Source of the DNA: a virus
Virus record (IMG/VR): IMGVR_UViG_3300025098_004852
Span: 1 to 24,766 of that record
DNA length: 24,766 nucleotides
Reading direction: 5' to 3' (one strand)
The translations under genes and the position numbers were made by a program. Below the pieces are notes generated by a model, which saw only the letters and a list, made by a program, of their open reading frames with translations, did not search any database and was not told where the DNA came from. Below are positions 8,938-15,769 of this stretch, piece after piece. Each line of letters starts with the position of its first letter. Within the stretch, counting starts at the first letter, position 1.

Positions 8938-9668
8938 TGACAGAATTAATTAACAAGAAAAATTTTTTATACGATGACAATATTGGCTCAGTAGAGTTGG
9001 TAGATTTTATGGGTGAAGACATTACGATTGTTAATTCAGCAAGAGTTTCATTTGGAGTTCATAAAAAAGAATTAGATGTTAAAGATAAGAAATTAATTAG
9101 TTATCTTATGAAGCACAAGCATACTTCTACATTAGAACATAATATTGCAACTTTTAGAATTAAAGTACCTTTATTTATAAGAAGCCAGCATCATAGACAT
9201 AGAACGTGGTCTTATAATGAAATTTCAAGAAGATATACAGACTTTAATTTAGAATTTTATGCTCCTGATTCATTTAGAACACAGCACAAATCAAACAGAC
9301 AGTCTTCAAACGTTGAAGAAAAGATTAATCCATCTTTAAGTTTTGAAGCTAGTTACACTTCAACTCCTCTGACTATGGATTGTAGTGAAGCAATTAAAGA
9401 ACATCACAAGACGTCTGTAGAGCTTTTTGACAAGCTTTTAGAATCTGGTGTCTGTAAAGAGCAAGCAAGAGGAGTATTACCTCAAAATCTTTACACAGAG
9501 TATTATGCAACAGCTAATCTAAATAATATCTTAAAATTCATCAGTTTAAGAACACATGATGGAGCACAGTGGGAAATTCAACAACTTGCAAGTAATATGT
9601 TAGATATTGTTACAGAAATATGGCCTATCGCAGTAGGTGCTTATAGAGAGATTAATTCTCACGTGTAA
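8937..9668 (+). CDS. thyX: Flavin-dependent thymidylate synthase
   Basis: A 243-residue ThyX. The signature RHR-x7-S is exact: Arg87-His88-Arg89 and Ser97 within 'RHRTWSYNEIS', followed by RRY. The N-terminal 'VNSARVSF' and 'HTSTLEHNIATFRIKVPLFIRSQ' segments are also typical. The C-terminal 'LRTHDGAQWEIQQLA' region fits the dUMP/FAD-binding end. The enzyme methylates dUMP to dTMP with methylene-tetrahydrofolate and FAD/NADPH, using the dUMP made by the dUTPase at 3946. A second, divergent ThyX-like gene lies at 11463. The stop codon sits inside ACGTGTAAA, which belongs to the following promoter. Confidence 0.93.
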   Translation: MTELINKKNFLYDDNIGSVELVDFMGEDITIVNSARVSFGVHKKELDVKDKKLISYLMKHKHTSTLEHNIATFRIKVPLFIRSQHHRHRTWSYNEISRRYTDFNLEFYAPDSFRTQHKSNRQSSNVEEKINPSLSFEASYTSTPLTMDCSEAIKEHHKTSVELFDKLLESGVCKEQARGVLPQNLYTEYYATANLNNILKFISLRTHDGAQWEIQQLASNMLDIVTEIWPIAVGAYREINSHV

Positions 9669-9691
9669 AAAATCAATTAATTTTATATTAT
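9664..9691 (+). promoter_or_regulatory. Promoter-like element, ACGTGTAAA type
   Basis: ACGTGTAAA begins at 9661. TGTAAA (9664-9669), a 16-nt spacer and TATTAT (9686-9691) match the family of elements in this window. A second reading in the same gap is TATAAA (9689-9694), 16 nt, TATACT (9711-9716). An AGAGAGG ribosome site at about 9721 serves the next gene. Confidence 0.5.
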
Positions 9692-9732
9692 AAAACATAA
9701 TAATTATTGTTATACTTTAAAGAGAGGTAGCA

Positions 9733-10107
9733 ATGATTTTATCCGAAAGCAAAAGATTACTATTAGAAAGACATAAAGACCTTATCAACATGGTTGTTAG
9801 ATCTAGAATTATGATTGAAGATCGAGAAGATCCAACAGTTCTAGATATAATGACTGACATGAGAGCTTTAGAAGGTATTGTGACTGTTAGACAAACTAGA
9901 CCGATTAGTGACCCTGTTACTAATGCTGGACATAGAATTGTTGAATTAAATGTTTCTTATATACCTGAGTTTGTTAAAGCAAAAGACAAACTTAAAGTTG
10001 TTTTGACTTCACTTAAAACTGTTGAAGGTGTTGATATGATAAAGCTTATGGAGCATGATAGTGACTTAATTAATAACACACTAAAAAACAAACCTTATGT
10101 AATTTAA
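9733..10107 (+). CDS. Unknown small phage protein
   Basis: A 124-residue protein not recognised as a named family. The N-terminus is amphipathic and helical (SESKRLLLERHKDLIN). The centre, 'GIVTVRQTRPISDPVTNAGHR' followed by 'IVELNVSYIPEF', looks like two beta strands around a loop. A helix and a last strand (LKTVEGVDMIKLM) come next, which could give a ferredoxin-like beta-alpha-beta fold. There is no signal peptide or membrane segment. It is the first gene after a promoter-like element and is followed 11 nt later by another small gene, so it opens a short operon (9733-11370). No function is proposed. Confidence 0.7.
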   Translation: MILSESKRLLLERHKDLINMVVRSRIMIEDREDPTVLDIMTDMRALEGIVTVRQTRPISDPVTNAGHRIVELNVSYIPEFVKAKDKLKVVLTSLKTVEGVDMIKLMEHDSDLINNTLKNKPYVI

Positions 10108-10118
10108 AAGGAATTTAA

Positions 10119-10340
10119 ATGAGCGAAAAAGTATTACAATTAGATGATAGTGTTGTAGGACACTTAGCAAAGCTGCTACAAGTAGCATTAATTACTGGCA
10201 CAGATATTATTGATCATATGCGTATGGTTAGATTAAGTGCAGAAGATACAAAGTTAGTTTTAGAAGAAGACTATCAAAAAACTTTTGATTCTTCTTTAGA
10301 CGTAATGTTAAAGAACGCGCAAGAACAACAAGGCGAGTAA
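10119..10340 (+). CDS. Unknown small helical protein
   Basis: A 73-residue, probably all-helical acidic protein with the segment 'AKLLQVALITGTDIIDHMR'. Stretches of this kind recur in small uncharacterised phage proteins, as far as I recall, but I cannot name a family. An AAGGAATTT site precedes the ATG. Its TAA overlaps the next ATG by one base (TAATG), so it is coupled to the pyrophosphatase gene and may share a pathway with it. No catalytic motif is visible. Confidence 0.7.
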   Translation: MSEKVLQLDDSVVGHLAKLLQVALITGTDIIDHMRMVRLSAEDTKLVLEEDYQKTFDSSLDVMLKNAQEQQGE

Positions 10341-10717
10341 TGACAGAAGACAAGTTAAATCAAATTTTTAAAATGCGTAATACTTTTATGCTAATGCTTC
10401 AAGACAAGTTTCCAGATGCTTATCCTGAGTGGCCTGTTGATTTATCTACGAAGAAAGCACAGATAACATGTAGAGAAACTGCACTGAAAGGTGTTGAAGA
10501 AATGTTTGAAGCATTGCAGCATCTTAAGAACTGGAAACCTCATCGAAAGACAGAGATGCCGGAAATAAATAGAGAGGAGTTTTTAGAAGAAATTGTAGAT
10601 GCTTTTAATTACTTTTTATCTTTGATAATCCTTATTGGTGTCGATGTTGAAGAGTTTTACGATGCCTTTTTGAAAAAAGACGAAATAATTAGGAGTAGAC
10701 TAAAAGAAGGCTACTAA
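10340..10717 (+). CDS. All-alpha NTP pyrophosphatase (MazG / dimeric dUTPase-like)
   Basis: A 125-residue helical protein with the paired acidic motifs of the all-alpha NTP-PPase superfamily. 'KGVEEMFEALQHLKNW' supplies the first ExxE, and 'EEFLEEIVDAFNYFLSL' supplies the second ExxD. The C-terminal 'KKDEIIRSRLKEGY' resembles the end of dimeric dUTPases and phage MazG-like enzymes. The family hydrolyses non-canonical or selected (d)NTPs to monophosphates with Mg2+. With a trimeric dUTPase already encoded at 3946, this enzyme may prefer another nucleotide, such as dCTP or a modified base, but the substrate is not readable from the sequence. Confidence 0.75.
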   Translation: MTEDKLNQIFKMRNTFMLMLQDKFPDAYPEWPVDLSTKKAQITCRETALKGVEEMFEALQHLKNWKPHRKTEMPEINREEFLEEIVDAFNYFLSLIILIGVDVEEFYDAFLKKDEIIRSRLKEGY

Positions 10718-10719
10718 AC

Positions 10720-11370
10720 ATGTTTATATACGATGACCTTGAATTGTACAAAAATATAAATTGTAGGGCGTCGTATTATACAATTAAATTATGGGAAGAG
10801 CATATAGAACAAGAATTCATTTCTAATCTAGGAATTAGAAAAAGCATGATGATTTCTATTTACGTTGACAATAATGCACTTTTCTTTACTCTAACATCAG
10901 AATATAAATCTATTTTTGCAAAAAACATTTCAATAAAAATACCTCACATACTTTCAGTATTAGAAGATTTATCTACTACAATAAACATGACTGTAAATAA
11001 TAGCGAAACTTATGACTTAGCTTTTCACGTTTGCTCTTATTTTGTAGATATGAGTAATGACAAAGATGAAGGTTGTGTAGAGATTGATTGTTATGCTTTT
11101 TGTAATATACTAAGCTATGAAAAATTTAAGTCTGAATTTTTAATGAATTTAAGCAAAGAATTACAATTTGCTATTCAAAAGAACTATTTGCAAAAAAACA
11201 TAAATACAGACCCTGCTTGTTACTATGATGCTGAACTTGAACTAGTGAACGCTTATATGAAAATTTTTAAAAAGAATTTTAATGATTCAATTTATGATCT
11301 GTTAAAATTAAAAAAAATTTCTAATCTTGACGTTGAAGTTCTAAAAAATATAAATGACTTAATTTCATAA
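10720..11370 (+). CDS. Unknown protein
   Basis: A 216-residue protein with no recognised motif. It alternates short beta-like stretches (MMISIYVDNNALFFTL) with helices and has a Lys/Asn/Ile-rich C-terminal half (KIFKKNFNDSIYDLLKLKK). There is no signal peptide or membrane segment. It starts 2 nt after the pyrophosphatase stop and is the last gene before a promoter gap, so it closes the 9733-11370 operon. Base composition is more AT-rich than in the replication genes. No function is proposed. Confidence 0.65.
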   Translation: MFIYDDLELYKNINCRASYYTIKLWEEHIEQEFISNLGIRKSMMISIYVDNNALFFTLTSEYKSIFAKNISIKIPHILSVLEDLSTTINMTVNNSETYDLAFHVCSYFVDMSNDKDEGCVEIDCYAFCNILSYEKFKSEFLMNLSKELQFAIQKNYLQKNINTDPACYYDAELELVNAYMKIFKKNFNDSIYDLLKLKKISNLDVEVLKNINDLIS

Positions 11371-11377
11371 AATTAAT

Positions 11378-11402
11378 ACGTGTAAAATCAAAACATACAC
11401 GT
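11378..11402. repeat. 7-bp inverted repeat overlapping a promoter
   Basis: ACGTGTA (11378-11384) and TACACGT (11396-11402) are perfect inverted arms with an 11-nt loop. They span the -35-like hexamer and abut the TATAAT box. The placement suits an operator for a dimeric regulator, or a two-fold recognition site for an activator. No regulator was identified. Confidence 0.6.
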
Positions 11403-11408
11403 TATAAT
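11381..11408 (+). promoter_or_regulatory. Promoter-like element before ThyX-like gene
   Basis: TGTAAA at 11381-11386, a 16-nt spacer and TATAAT at 11403-11408. The hexamer is extended to ACGTGTAAA as at 9661 and 21132. It lies 54 nt upstream of the ATG at 11463, in a 92-nt non-coding gap. A CCTGGAG ribosome site lies near 11446-11452. Confidence 0.6.
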
Positions 11409-11462
11409 ATTGACATAATCAATAAAATATAAATTAAAAATTAAACCTGGAGACAATAATAT

Positions 11463-12449
11463 ATGCCTATTAATAATAACCTTAAACCTGTTTCTCTTCC
11501 AATGGATCTTAAATTTGGTCAAGAGCCTATTACTAATTACATTAACAATCTAGAAAGCTTAAAAATCGAGTTAGTTGATGGTCCTACTCGTGAACAAGCA
11601 CAAAAGATTGCTTGGAATATGACAAAAGCAACATGGGCTGATTCACCTAACGAAGTAAAGTTTGAGCATGCAACACCTGAAGAAGCTTCTATTAACTTAC
11701 AAGATGTATTAAACTTTCGTGCTTTGCCTACACCAATGGAGTGTCTAGGCTTTACTTTTAAAATTAGCGGTATCGACGTTCAAACTGTTACACATCTAAT
11801 TAGACATCGAGCAGGTTCATTTGCAGCTCAATGTACTGGTGATAGAGACTTACGTCATGACAATGCTTTAGTACCAGAATCTATTCAGAATAGTGATAAA
11901 GATGGTGACGACTTCTATTTTAGATACCTTAACATCATTAAAGAAGCTAAAATGTTATATTCAGATATGGTAGACAGTAAAGTTGTGTCTATGATGGATG
12001 CAAGAGTTATTCTTCCTAAGTGTATGGAAACATTTTATATCGCTCGTTTTAATCTTAAAGATCTAATTGGTTTTATTAAACAGCGTCAAGATGTGCAAAT
12101 TCAACCTGAAGTTGATAATATTATGGCAACAAAGATTGCAAAGCTAGTTGTAGAAGCAATCCCAGAAGTTTCAACATGTTTAGACTTTGAAAAACCAGAT
12201 ATGCATTATGTACGTACATTTAGAGTAGAATTACCAGATGGTACATTTACTTCTCGAGGAACTAATTTGTATTTCCCAGAACCCAAGAACGATCTATTTG
12301 AATTTAACGAACAAGATGCAATTTATCAGGCAAGACGTGAAGAGATTAATGGACGTTGTTCAGGAGAACAAAAAATCTTTACAAGAATGTGGAATGAAGA
12401 CGTAGCAGAGATTAGTGCAATTAAACAACAATTTTTAGGAGGAAAATAA
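11463..12449 (+). CDS. Divergent ThyX-family protein (second paralogue)
   Basis: A 328-residue protein with a ThyX-like core: 'IDVQTVTHLIRHRAGSF' then 'DARVILPKCMETFYIARFNLKDLIGFIKQRQDVQIQPEV', which parallels the ThyX C-terminal half. RHR (114-116) is kept. However, the signature serine at the RHR-x7-S position is Cys124, and the usual N-E before it is Ala-Ala (120s: F-A-A-Q-C). It is about 85 residues longer than the ThyX at 8937, mostly in a charged C-terminal tail. It may act on another nucleotide (a modified pyrimidine) or be inactive as a thymidylate synthase. It shares an operon with the deoxyribosyltransferase-like gene 1 nt downstream. The family is fairly sure; the activity is unknown. 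Confidence 0.75.
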   Translation: MPINNNLKPVSLPMDLKFGQEPITNYINNLESLKIELVDGPTREQAQKIAWNMTKATWADSPNEVKFEHATPEEASINLQDVLNFRALPTPMECLGFTFKISGIDVQTVTHLIRHRAGSFAAQCTGDRDLRHDNALVPESIQNSDKDGDDFYFRYLNIIKEAKMLYSDMVDSKVVSMMDARVILPKCMETFYIARFNLKDLIGFIKQRQDVQIQPEVDNIMATKIAKLVVEAIPEVSTCLDFEKPDMHYVRTFRVELPDGTFTSRGTNLYFPEPKNDLFEFNEQDAIYQARREEINGRCSGEQKIFTRMWNEDVAEISAIKQQFLGGK

Positions 12450-12450
12450 T

Positions 12451-12897
12451 ATGAAGGTATATTTAGCAAGCGGTTGGTTTAATCCTACACAAGCAGCAGA
12501 ATTAAGTAAATTAGAAGAAGTATTTGACAGCAGAAGCAATTATTTTGAACTAGCTTCACCACGAAGGATATTTATTTGTCCTCCAGACGCACCAAAATCG
12601 GTACAAGATGAAACATTTGACGGCAACTTACATCATATTAAAACAGCTGACTTTTTACTCGTTAATACTCGAGACAAAGATATTGGAACTATTTGGGAAG
12701 CAGGTTATGCATTTGCTTTTGGCAAGCCTATCATTTATTTTTGTGCAGGCTTACCCGAAGGCGCGAAGTTTAACCTTATGCTTGCTCGAAGTGGTGTTAA
12801 GGTTTGCACTAGTTTTGATGAGTTAGAAGAATATATTGATCGCGTTGCTAAAATAGATGTGCTTCCTTTTGAACCTTATGATAAAGACATTGAATAA
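12451..12897 (+). CDS. Nucleoside 2-deoxyribosyltransferase-like protein
   Basis: A 148-residue protein. The start 'KVYLASGWFN' gives the first strand and nucleotide loop. 'HHIKTADFLLVNTRDKDIGTIWEAGYAFAFGKPIIYF' carries the family's hallmark, with Glu83 of 'WEAGYA' as the expected nucleophile. 'FNLMLARS' supplies the region contributed across the dimer. The family swaps bases between deoxynucleosides or hydrolyses deoxynucleotides. Its coupling to the ThyX-like gene (AGGAGGAAAATAAT before the ATG, 1-nt gap) suggests a shared nucleotide pathway. It ends by overlapping the next ATG by one base. Confidence 0.82.
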   Translation: MKVYLASGWFNPTQAAELSKLEEVFDSRSNYFELASPRRIFICPPDAPKSVQDETFDGNLHHIKTADFLLVNTRDKDIGTIWEAGYAFAFGKPIIYFCAGLPEGAKFNLMLARSGVKVCTSFDELEEYIDRVAKIDVLPFEPYDKDIE

Positions 12898-13232
12898 TGC
12901 TATTAAGAACAGAATTTTTAAGTGATAAAAAATCAAAAGATGAATTTGTTATCATTAATAACAAATACTTTACTATTGACAGAGCAGAAATACATCAAGA
13001 TTTTAAAATGACAAAAAACAAATATGAAAAAACTTATTTTAAAAATCCACCTTTAGTTAAATTAAAAGACGTTTACGCCGCAGAATATAAAGATAAGTTT
13101 GTTGTTATAACTTCAATAAACGAAAGCTTAGATCCTCCTCACATTGGACAAAGATCATATAATATTATTCTTGATAATGAACAATTAACAATAACGGGAT
13201 ATCATATAGATAGCGTTTTAAATGGAATCTAG
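12897..13232 (+). CDS. Unknown small protein
   Basis: A 111-residue, Lys/Ile-rich protein with several predicted beta strands (DEFVIINNKYFTI, DKFVVITSINE, YNIILDNEQLTITGYHID). It may be a small beta-barrel. The second half resembles in shape the short beta-rich proteins encoded downstream, but similarity by eye is weak. It starts at TAATG with the previous stop and overlaps the next gene by 11 nt. No function is proposed. Confidence 0.6.
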   Translation: MLLRTEFLSDKKSKDEFVIINNKYFTIDRAEIHQDFKMTKNKYEKTYFKNPPLVKLKDVYAAEYKDKFVVITSINESLDPPHIGQRSYNIILDNEQLTITGYHIDSVLNGI

Positions 13233-13431
13233 ACTAAAAAACAACAAGTTTCATGTAGGAGATTTAATAGAATACAATCTTTCAGCATTTAAGATTATTG
13301 GAACAAACTTTGAAAAAGGTTTAATTGTTAAAGTTGAAGTTTTATCAAAAAATGAAAGAATGTATCACGTGTTAAATAGTAAAAAAGTATGTATAATAAA
13401 TGATAAGATATATCTCATAAGACAAATATAA
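13222..13431 (+). CDS. Small SH3-like beta-barrel candidate ('xVGDLI' family)
   Basis: A 69-residue protein. 'FHVGDLIEYN' is followed by 'KGLIVKVEVLSKNERMYHVLN' and a final hydrophobic strand, 'INDKIYLIRQI'. Related patterns (basic residue, G/N, D/E, L, I/V; then G-L-I-V-x-V; then Y/L-x-V/I-L) occur at 14235, 16540 and 16954. This suggests a small paralogous group with a KOW/SH3-like fold. The start overlaps the previous gene by 11 nt. Function unknown. Confidence 0.6.
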   Translation: MESRLKNNKFHVGDLIEYNLSAFKIIGTNFEKGLIVKVEVLSKNERMYHVLNSKKVCIINDKIYLIRQI

Positions 13432-13446
13432 CAAGGATTATGTGTC

Positions 13447-14238
13447 ATGCCAGAAGGACCTGAAGTTAAATTATTTACTAGTAACGTAAAGAAACACTTT
13501 TTATCTAAAAAAATAGTAGATGCAAAAGTTTTAAGTGGAAGATACACAAAAAAGCCTATTGAAAATTTAAACTTGTTAATTAACAAAAAGATTACAGACG
13601 TTTGTTGTAAAGGAAAGTTTATTTGGTTTGATATAGAGAACATTATAGTGTTTAATACTTTAGGGATGACAGGTGCATGGTCTAAAACTAAAAACAAGCA
13701 TACAAGAATTTTAATGACATTTGATGATGAATCTGAATTATGTTTTAATGACATGAGAAACTTTGGGACATTTCAAATAAAAAGTCCAGAAGAATTAACA
13801 AAAAAACTTAAATCTTTAGGTCCAGACATGTTATCAGCACCTCCTGATAACTTTGTTGAAATATTAAGAAAGCATAACAACAAAAATATTTGTGATGCAA
13901 TTATGAAGCAAAACATAATATCTGGTGTTGGAAACTATATCAAGGCAGAATCTTTATGGTATTCTTGTATAAATCCACTTGCTTACATAAAAGATTTAAC
14001 AGACGATAACCTCATACTTCTAGACAAAGCAATAAGATTTGTAATGTTAAAGTCGTATGGTTCTTTAGGTGCTTCAATAAGAGACTACTATACATTTGAT
14101 GATCAAGAAGGAAGTGCAACAACTGGATTTGTTGTATATGGGAGAGATAGAGACTTTAACGGAAACAAAGTGGAAAAAATAACAACACTAGATAAAAGAA
14201 CAACACACTATTCTCCTGTAAGGCAGACAATAAAATGA
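13447..14238 (+). CDS. Fpg/Nei-family DNA glycosylase, zincless finger
   Basis: A 263-residue base-excision enzyme. It begins M-P-E-G-P-E, with Pro2 as the nucleophile and Glu3 as catalytic acid, which fixes the ATG at 13447. Lys57 (CKGKFIW) fits the beta-loop lysine, and 'SGVGNYIKAESLW' (159-171) is the helix-two-turn-helix. The C-terminal finger keeps 'FVVYGR', Arg251 in 'DKRTTHYSPVRQ' and the terminal Gln, but all four zinc cysteines are gone (CPxCQ has become SPVRQ). This is a 'zincless finger' as known in NEIL1 and some viral Nei proteins. It would remove oxidised bases. ATGA overlap with the next gene. Confidence 0.88.
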   Translation: MPEGPEVKLFTSNVKKHFLSKKIVDAKVLSGRYTKKPIENLNLLINKKITDVCCKGKFIWFDIENIIVFNTLGMTGAWSKTKNKHTRILMTFDDESELCFNDMRNFGTFQIKSPEELTKKLKSLGPDMLSAPPDNFVEILRKHNNKNICDAIMKQNIISGVGNYIKAESLWYSCINPLAYIKDLTDDNLILLDKAIRFVMLKSYGSLGASIRDYYTFDDQEGSATTGFVVYGRDRDFNGNKVEKITTLDKRTTHYSPVRQTIK

Positions 14239-14462
14239 AAAATAATAAATTCTTTAAAAAAAATGAGTTAATCAGATACAAGTGGGTATATTCTAATGAA
14301 GAAGAATCAATTGGTTTAGTTGTTAAGCAGGAAAAAGATGCTAATTTTGGACAGATGTTGCACATTTTAAATGATAAAAACAGTATAGAGGTTATTCCTT
14401 TAAGAATGATCGTCATTGAAAGGATTAAAAATGAGTACAAAAACAACAATCTATCAGAATAA
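14235..14462 (+). CDS. Small SH3-like beta-barrel candidate
   Basis: A 75-residue protein overlapping the glycosylase stop (ATGA). 'FFKKNELIRYKW...ESIGLVVKQEKD...GQMLHILND...EVIPLRMIVIE' follows the same strand order as the protein at 13222 and ends with a basic tail. The next gene's start at 14431 lies inside its last codons. Function unknown; probably a paralogue of the 13222 protein. Confidence 0.6.
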   Translation: MKNNKFFKKNELIRYKWVYSNEEESIGLVVKQEKDANFGQMLHILNDKNSIEVIPLRMIVIERIKNEYKNNNLSE

Positions 14463-14682
14463 AGAGTTTGAACTATATAGTGATTGCTTTGACGAAGACA
14501 GTTTGTTTATTAAAATAAAAAGACCTGTTAATTTTGAAGTTAATGCTAGTAATTTACAATCTGCAAGTTTGTTTCAACAAATAGAGATAACTGCTGAAAC
14601 TGATATTGAAGTTTTCAAAGAAGTTGCAGTTAATTTTTTAAAATGGTATGACAATGAGTATGTTTATCCCCTAAAAAAATAG
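14431..14682 (+). CDS. Unknown small acidic protein
   Basis: An 83-residue protein. The ATG at 14431 has AAAGGA 6 nt upstream and is preferred over a TTG 15 nt earlier. It mixes beta strands (FELYSDCFDEDSLFIKIKRPV, FQQIEITAET) with a C-terminal helix (IEVFKEVAVNFLKWYDNEY). There is no known motif. Its start is nested in the end of the preceding gene, and it is the last gene before a promoter gap. Its stop lies in a small hairpin. Confidence 0.6.
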   Translation: MSTKTTIYQNKEFELYSDCFDEDSLFIKIKRPVNFEVNASNLQSASLFQQIEITAETDIEVFKEVAVNFLKWYDNEYVYPLKK

Positions 14683-14690
14683 GGTTATTT
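14669..14690 (+). terminator. Weak hairpin terminator candidate
   Basis: CCCTA (14669-14673) pairs with TAGGG (14680-14684) around a six-A loop, followed by TTATTT. The 5-bp stem overlaps the stop codon of the preceding gene and stands directly before a promoter-like element. It may also work on the opposite strand. The stem is short, so confidence is low. Confidence 0.35.
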
Positions 14691-14700
14691 AACATTGACA

Positions 14701-14728
14701 TGTAAAACAAATAATAAAAAGTTATAAT
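14701..14728 (+). promoter_or_regulatory. Promoter-like element before the epimerase gene
   Basis: TGTAAA at 14701-14706, 16 nt, TATAAT at 14723-14728, with ACATG where other members have ACGTG. TTGACA at 14695-14700 is 22 nt from TATAAT and is too far to be its -35. The epimerase ATG is at 14754, after AAGGAAA. Confidence 0.6.
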
Positions 14729-14753
14729 AAATAAAAAAACAAGGAAATTATAA

Positions 14754-15731
14754 ATGAAAATTGCTATTACAGGTGAAAAAGGTTTTATTGGAAGAAACCT
14801 TGCAAATGAAATTAAATTAGAAAACACTTTTGTATCATTGCTTGATGACGTAAATTTAAAGCAAAAACTAGACACAGGTGAACCTTGTGTATATCAAAAT
14901 TCTGAGGATGAATGGTATCAAGCTTTTATTGATAATCAACTAGATGTTATTGTGCATAACGCTGCTGTTGTTGGTACAGATGTTGTTGCACTTAACCCTG
15001 ACCATTCTATTATGACTAATGTTTTAGGTACACAGAGAATAACTAACGCTGCTAATAGAGCAGGTATTTTAAATGTTTATATTGGAACAACTGTTATTTA
15101 TGATACGCCGAAATATCAAGAAATTCCTATTACTGAGACTAGTGATATTCATCCTAGAACTTTATACGCAGCACAGAAATATGCAGGTGAAATGTTTGTA
15201 AGGAATTCATCAGATAACTGGCTTGTTATGCGACCTTTGTTTGCTTACGGTGGAGAAGGTGACATGAACTCTTTAATTGCTAAAACTATGTTTGCACTTA
15301 AAAATGGCGTTAAAGAATTAGACATATTTCTAGATCCTATGAAAAGAAAAGATTATATGCATGTTTATGACTTCTGTAGCGCAATTATGCTTGCAATTCA
15401 AAGTGACGTAAGAAATGAACACTTTAATGTTGCAGCAAATCAACCTTATAATACACAAGGCATTGTTGATATGATTCATCGAAGAACTCGCATGCAACCA
15501 AATAAGATTATTAAGTGGCATCCTCAGACTGATTATTTAGGAAATCACATTCTATCTTCAGAGAAGTTTAACTCTTTCTTTGGTTATAGAAGAACAGTTC
15601 CTTTAGTTGATGGTATTAGATTATCTTGGGATTCAATTCAAAATGCAGGTTCTGATTATAATCCGCTGAAGTATCTAGAAGAAGCAAAAGAAAAAAATAC
15701 TGACTTGTTAAGCTTTTTTCCTAAGATATAG
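14754..15731 (+). CDS. NAD(P)-dependent sugar-nucleotide epimerase/dehydratase (extended SDR)
   Basis: A 325-residue extended short-chain dehydrogenase/reductase. The Rossmann motif G7-x-x-G10-x-x-G13 (TGEKGFIG) opens the protein. 'VIVHNAAVVG' is the NAG-like strand, 'GTTVIYD' precedes the active site, and Tyr138-x-x-x-Lys142 (YAAQK) is the catalytic pair. 'RPLFAYGGEGDMNSLI' and 'RKDYMHVYDFCSAIMLAI' fit the substrate side. Relatives include GDP-fucose synthases and UDP-sugar epimerases. In a phage it may act on surface polysaccharide sugars or nucleotide sugars for DNA modification; neither can be chosen here. It has its own promoter-like element. Confidence 0.85.
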   Translation: MKIAITGEKGFIGRNLANEIKLENTFVSLLDDVNLKQKLDTGEPCVYQNSEDEWYQAFIDNQLDVIVHNAAVVGTDVVALNPDHSIMTNVLGTQRITNAANRAGILNVYIGTTVIYDTPKYQEIPITETSDIHPRTLYAAQKYAGEMFVRNSSDNWLVMRPLFAYGGEGDMNSLIAKTMFALKNGVKELDIFLDPMKRKDYMHVYDFCSAIMLAIQSDVRNEHFNVAANQPYNTQGIVDMIHRRTRMQPNKIIKWHPQTDYLGNHILSSEKFNSFFGYRRTVPLVDGIRLSWDSIQNAGSDYNPLKYLEEAKEKNTDLLSFFPKI

Positions 15732-15769
15732 TTTATAAACTTGATATATAGCCATAAAGGAGACTGCGC

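Noticed and set aside
12608-12826. 72-residue plus-strand reading frame
   Set aside because: It lies wholly inside the deoxyribosyltransferase-like gene in another frame, and that gene has clear family motifs.
13365-13754. 129-residue minus-strand reading frame
   Set aside because: It covers the start of the Fpg/Nei gene on the opposite strand; its Phe/Leu/Ile-rich content reflects reverse-read Lys/Asn codons.
14695-14700. TTGACA as a classic -35 box for the epimerase promoter
   Set aside because: It is 22 nt from TATAAT; TGTAAA at 16 nt fits the other promoters.
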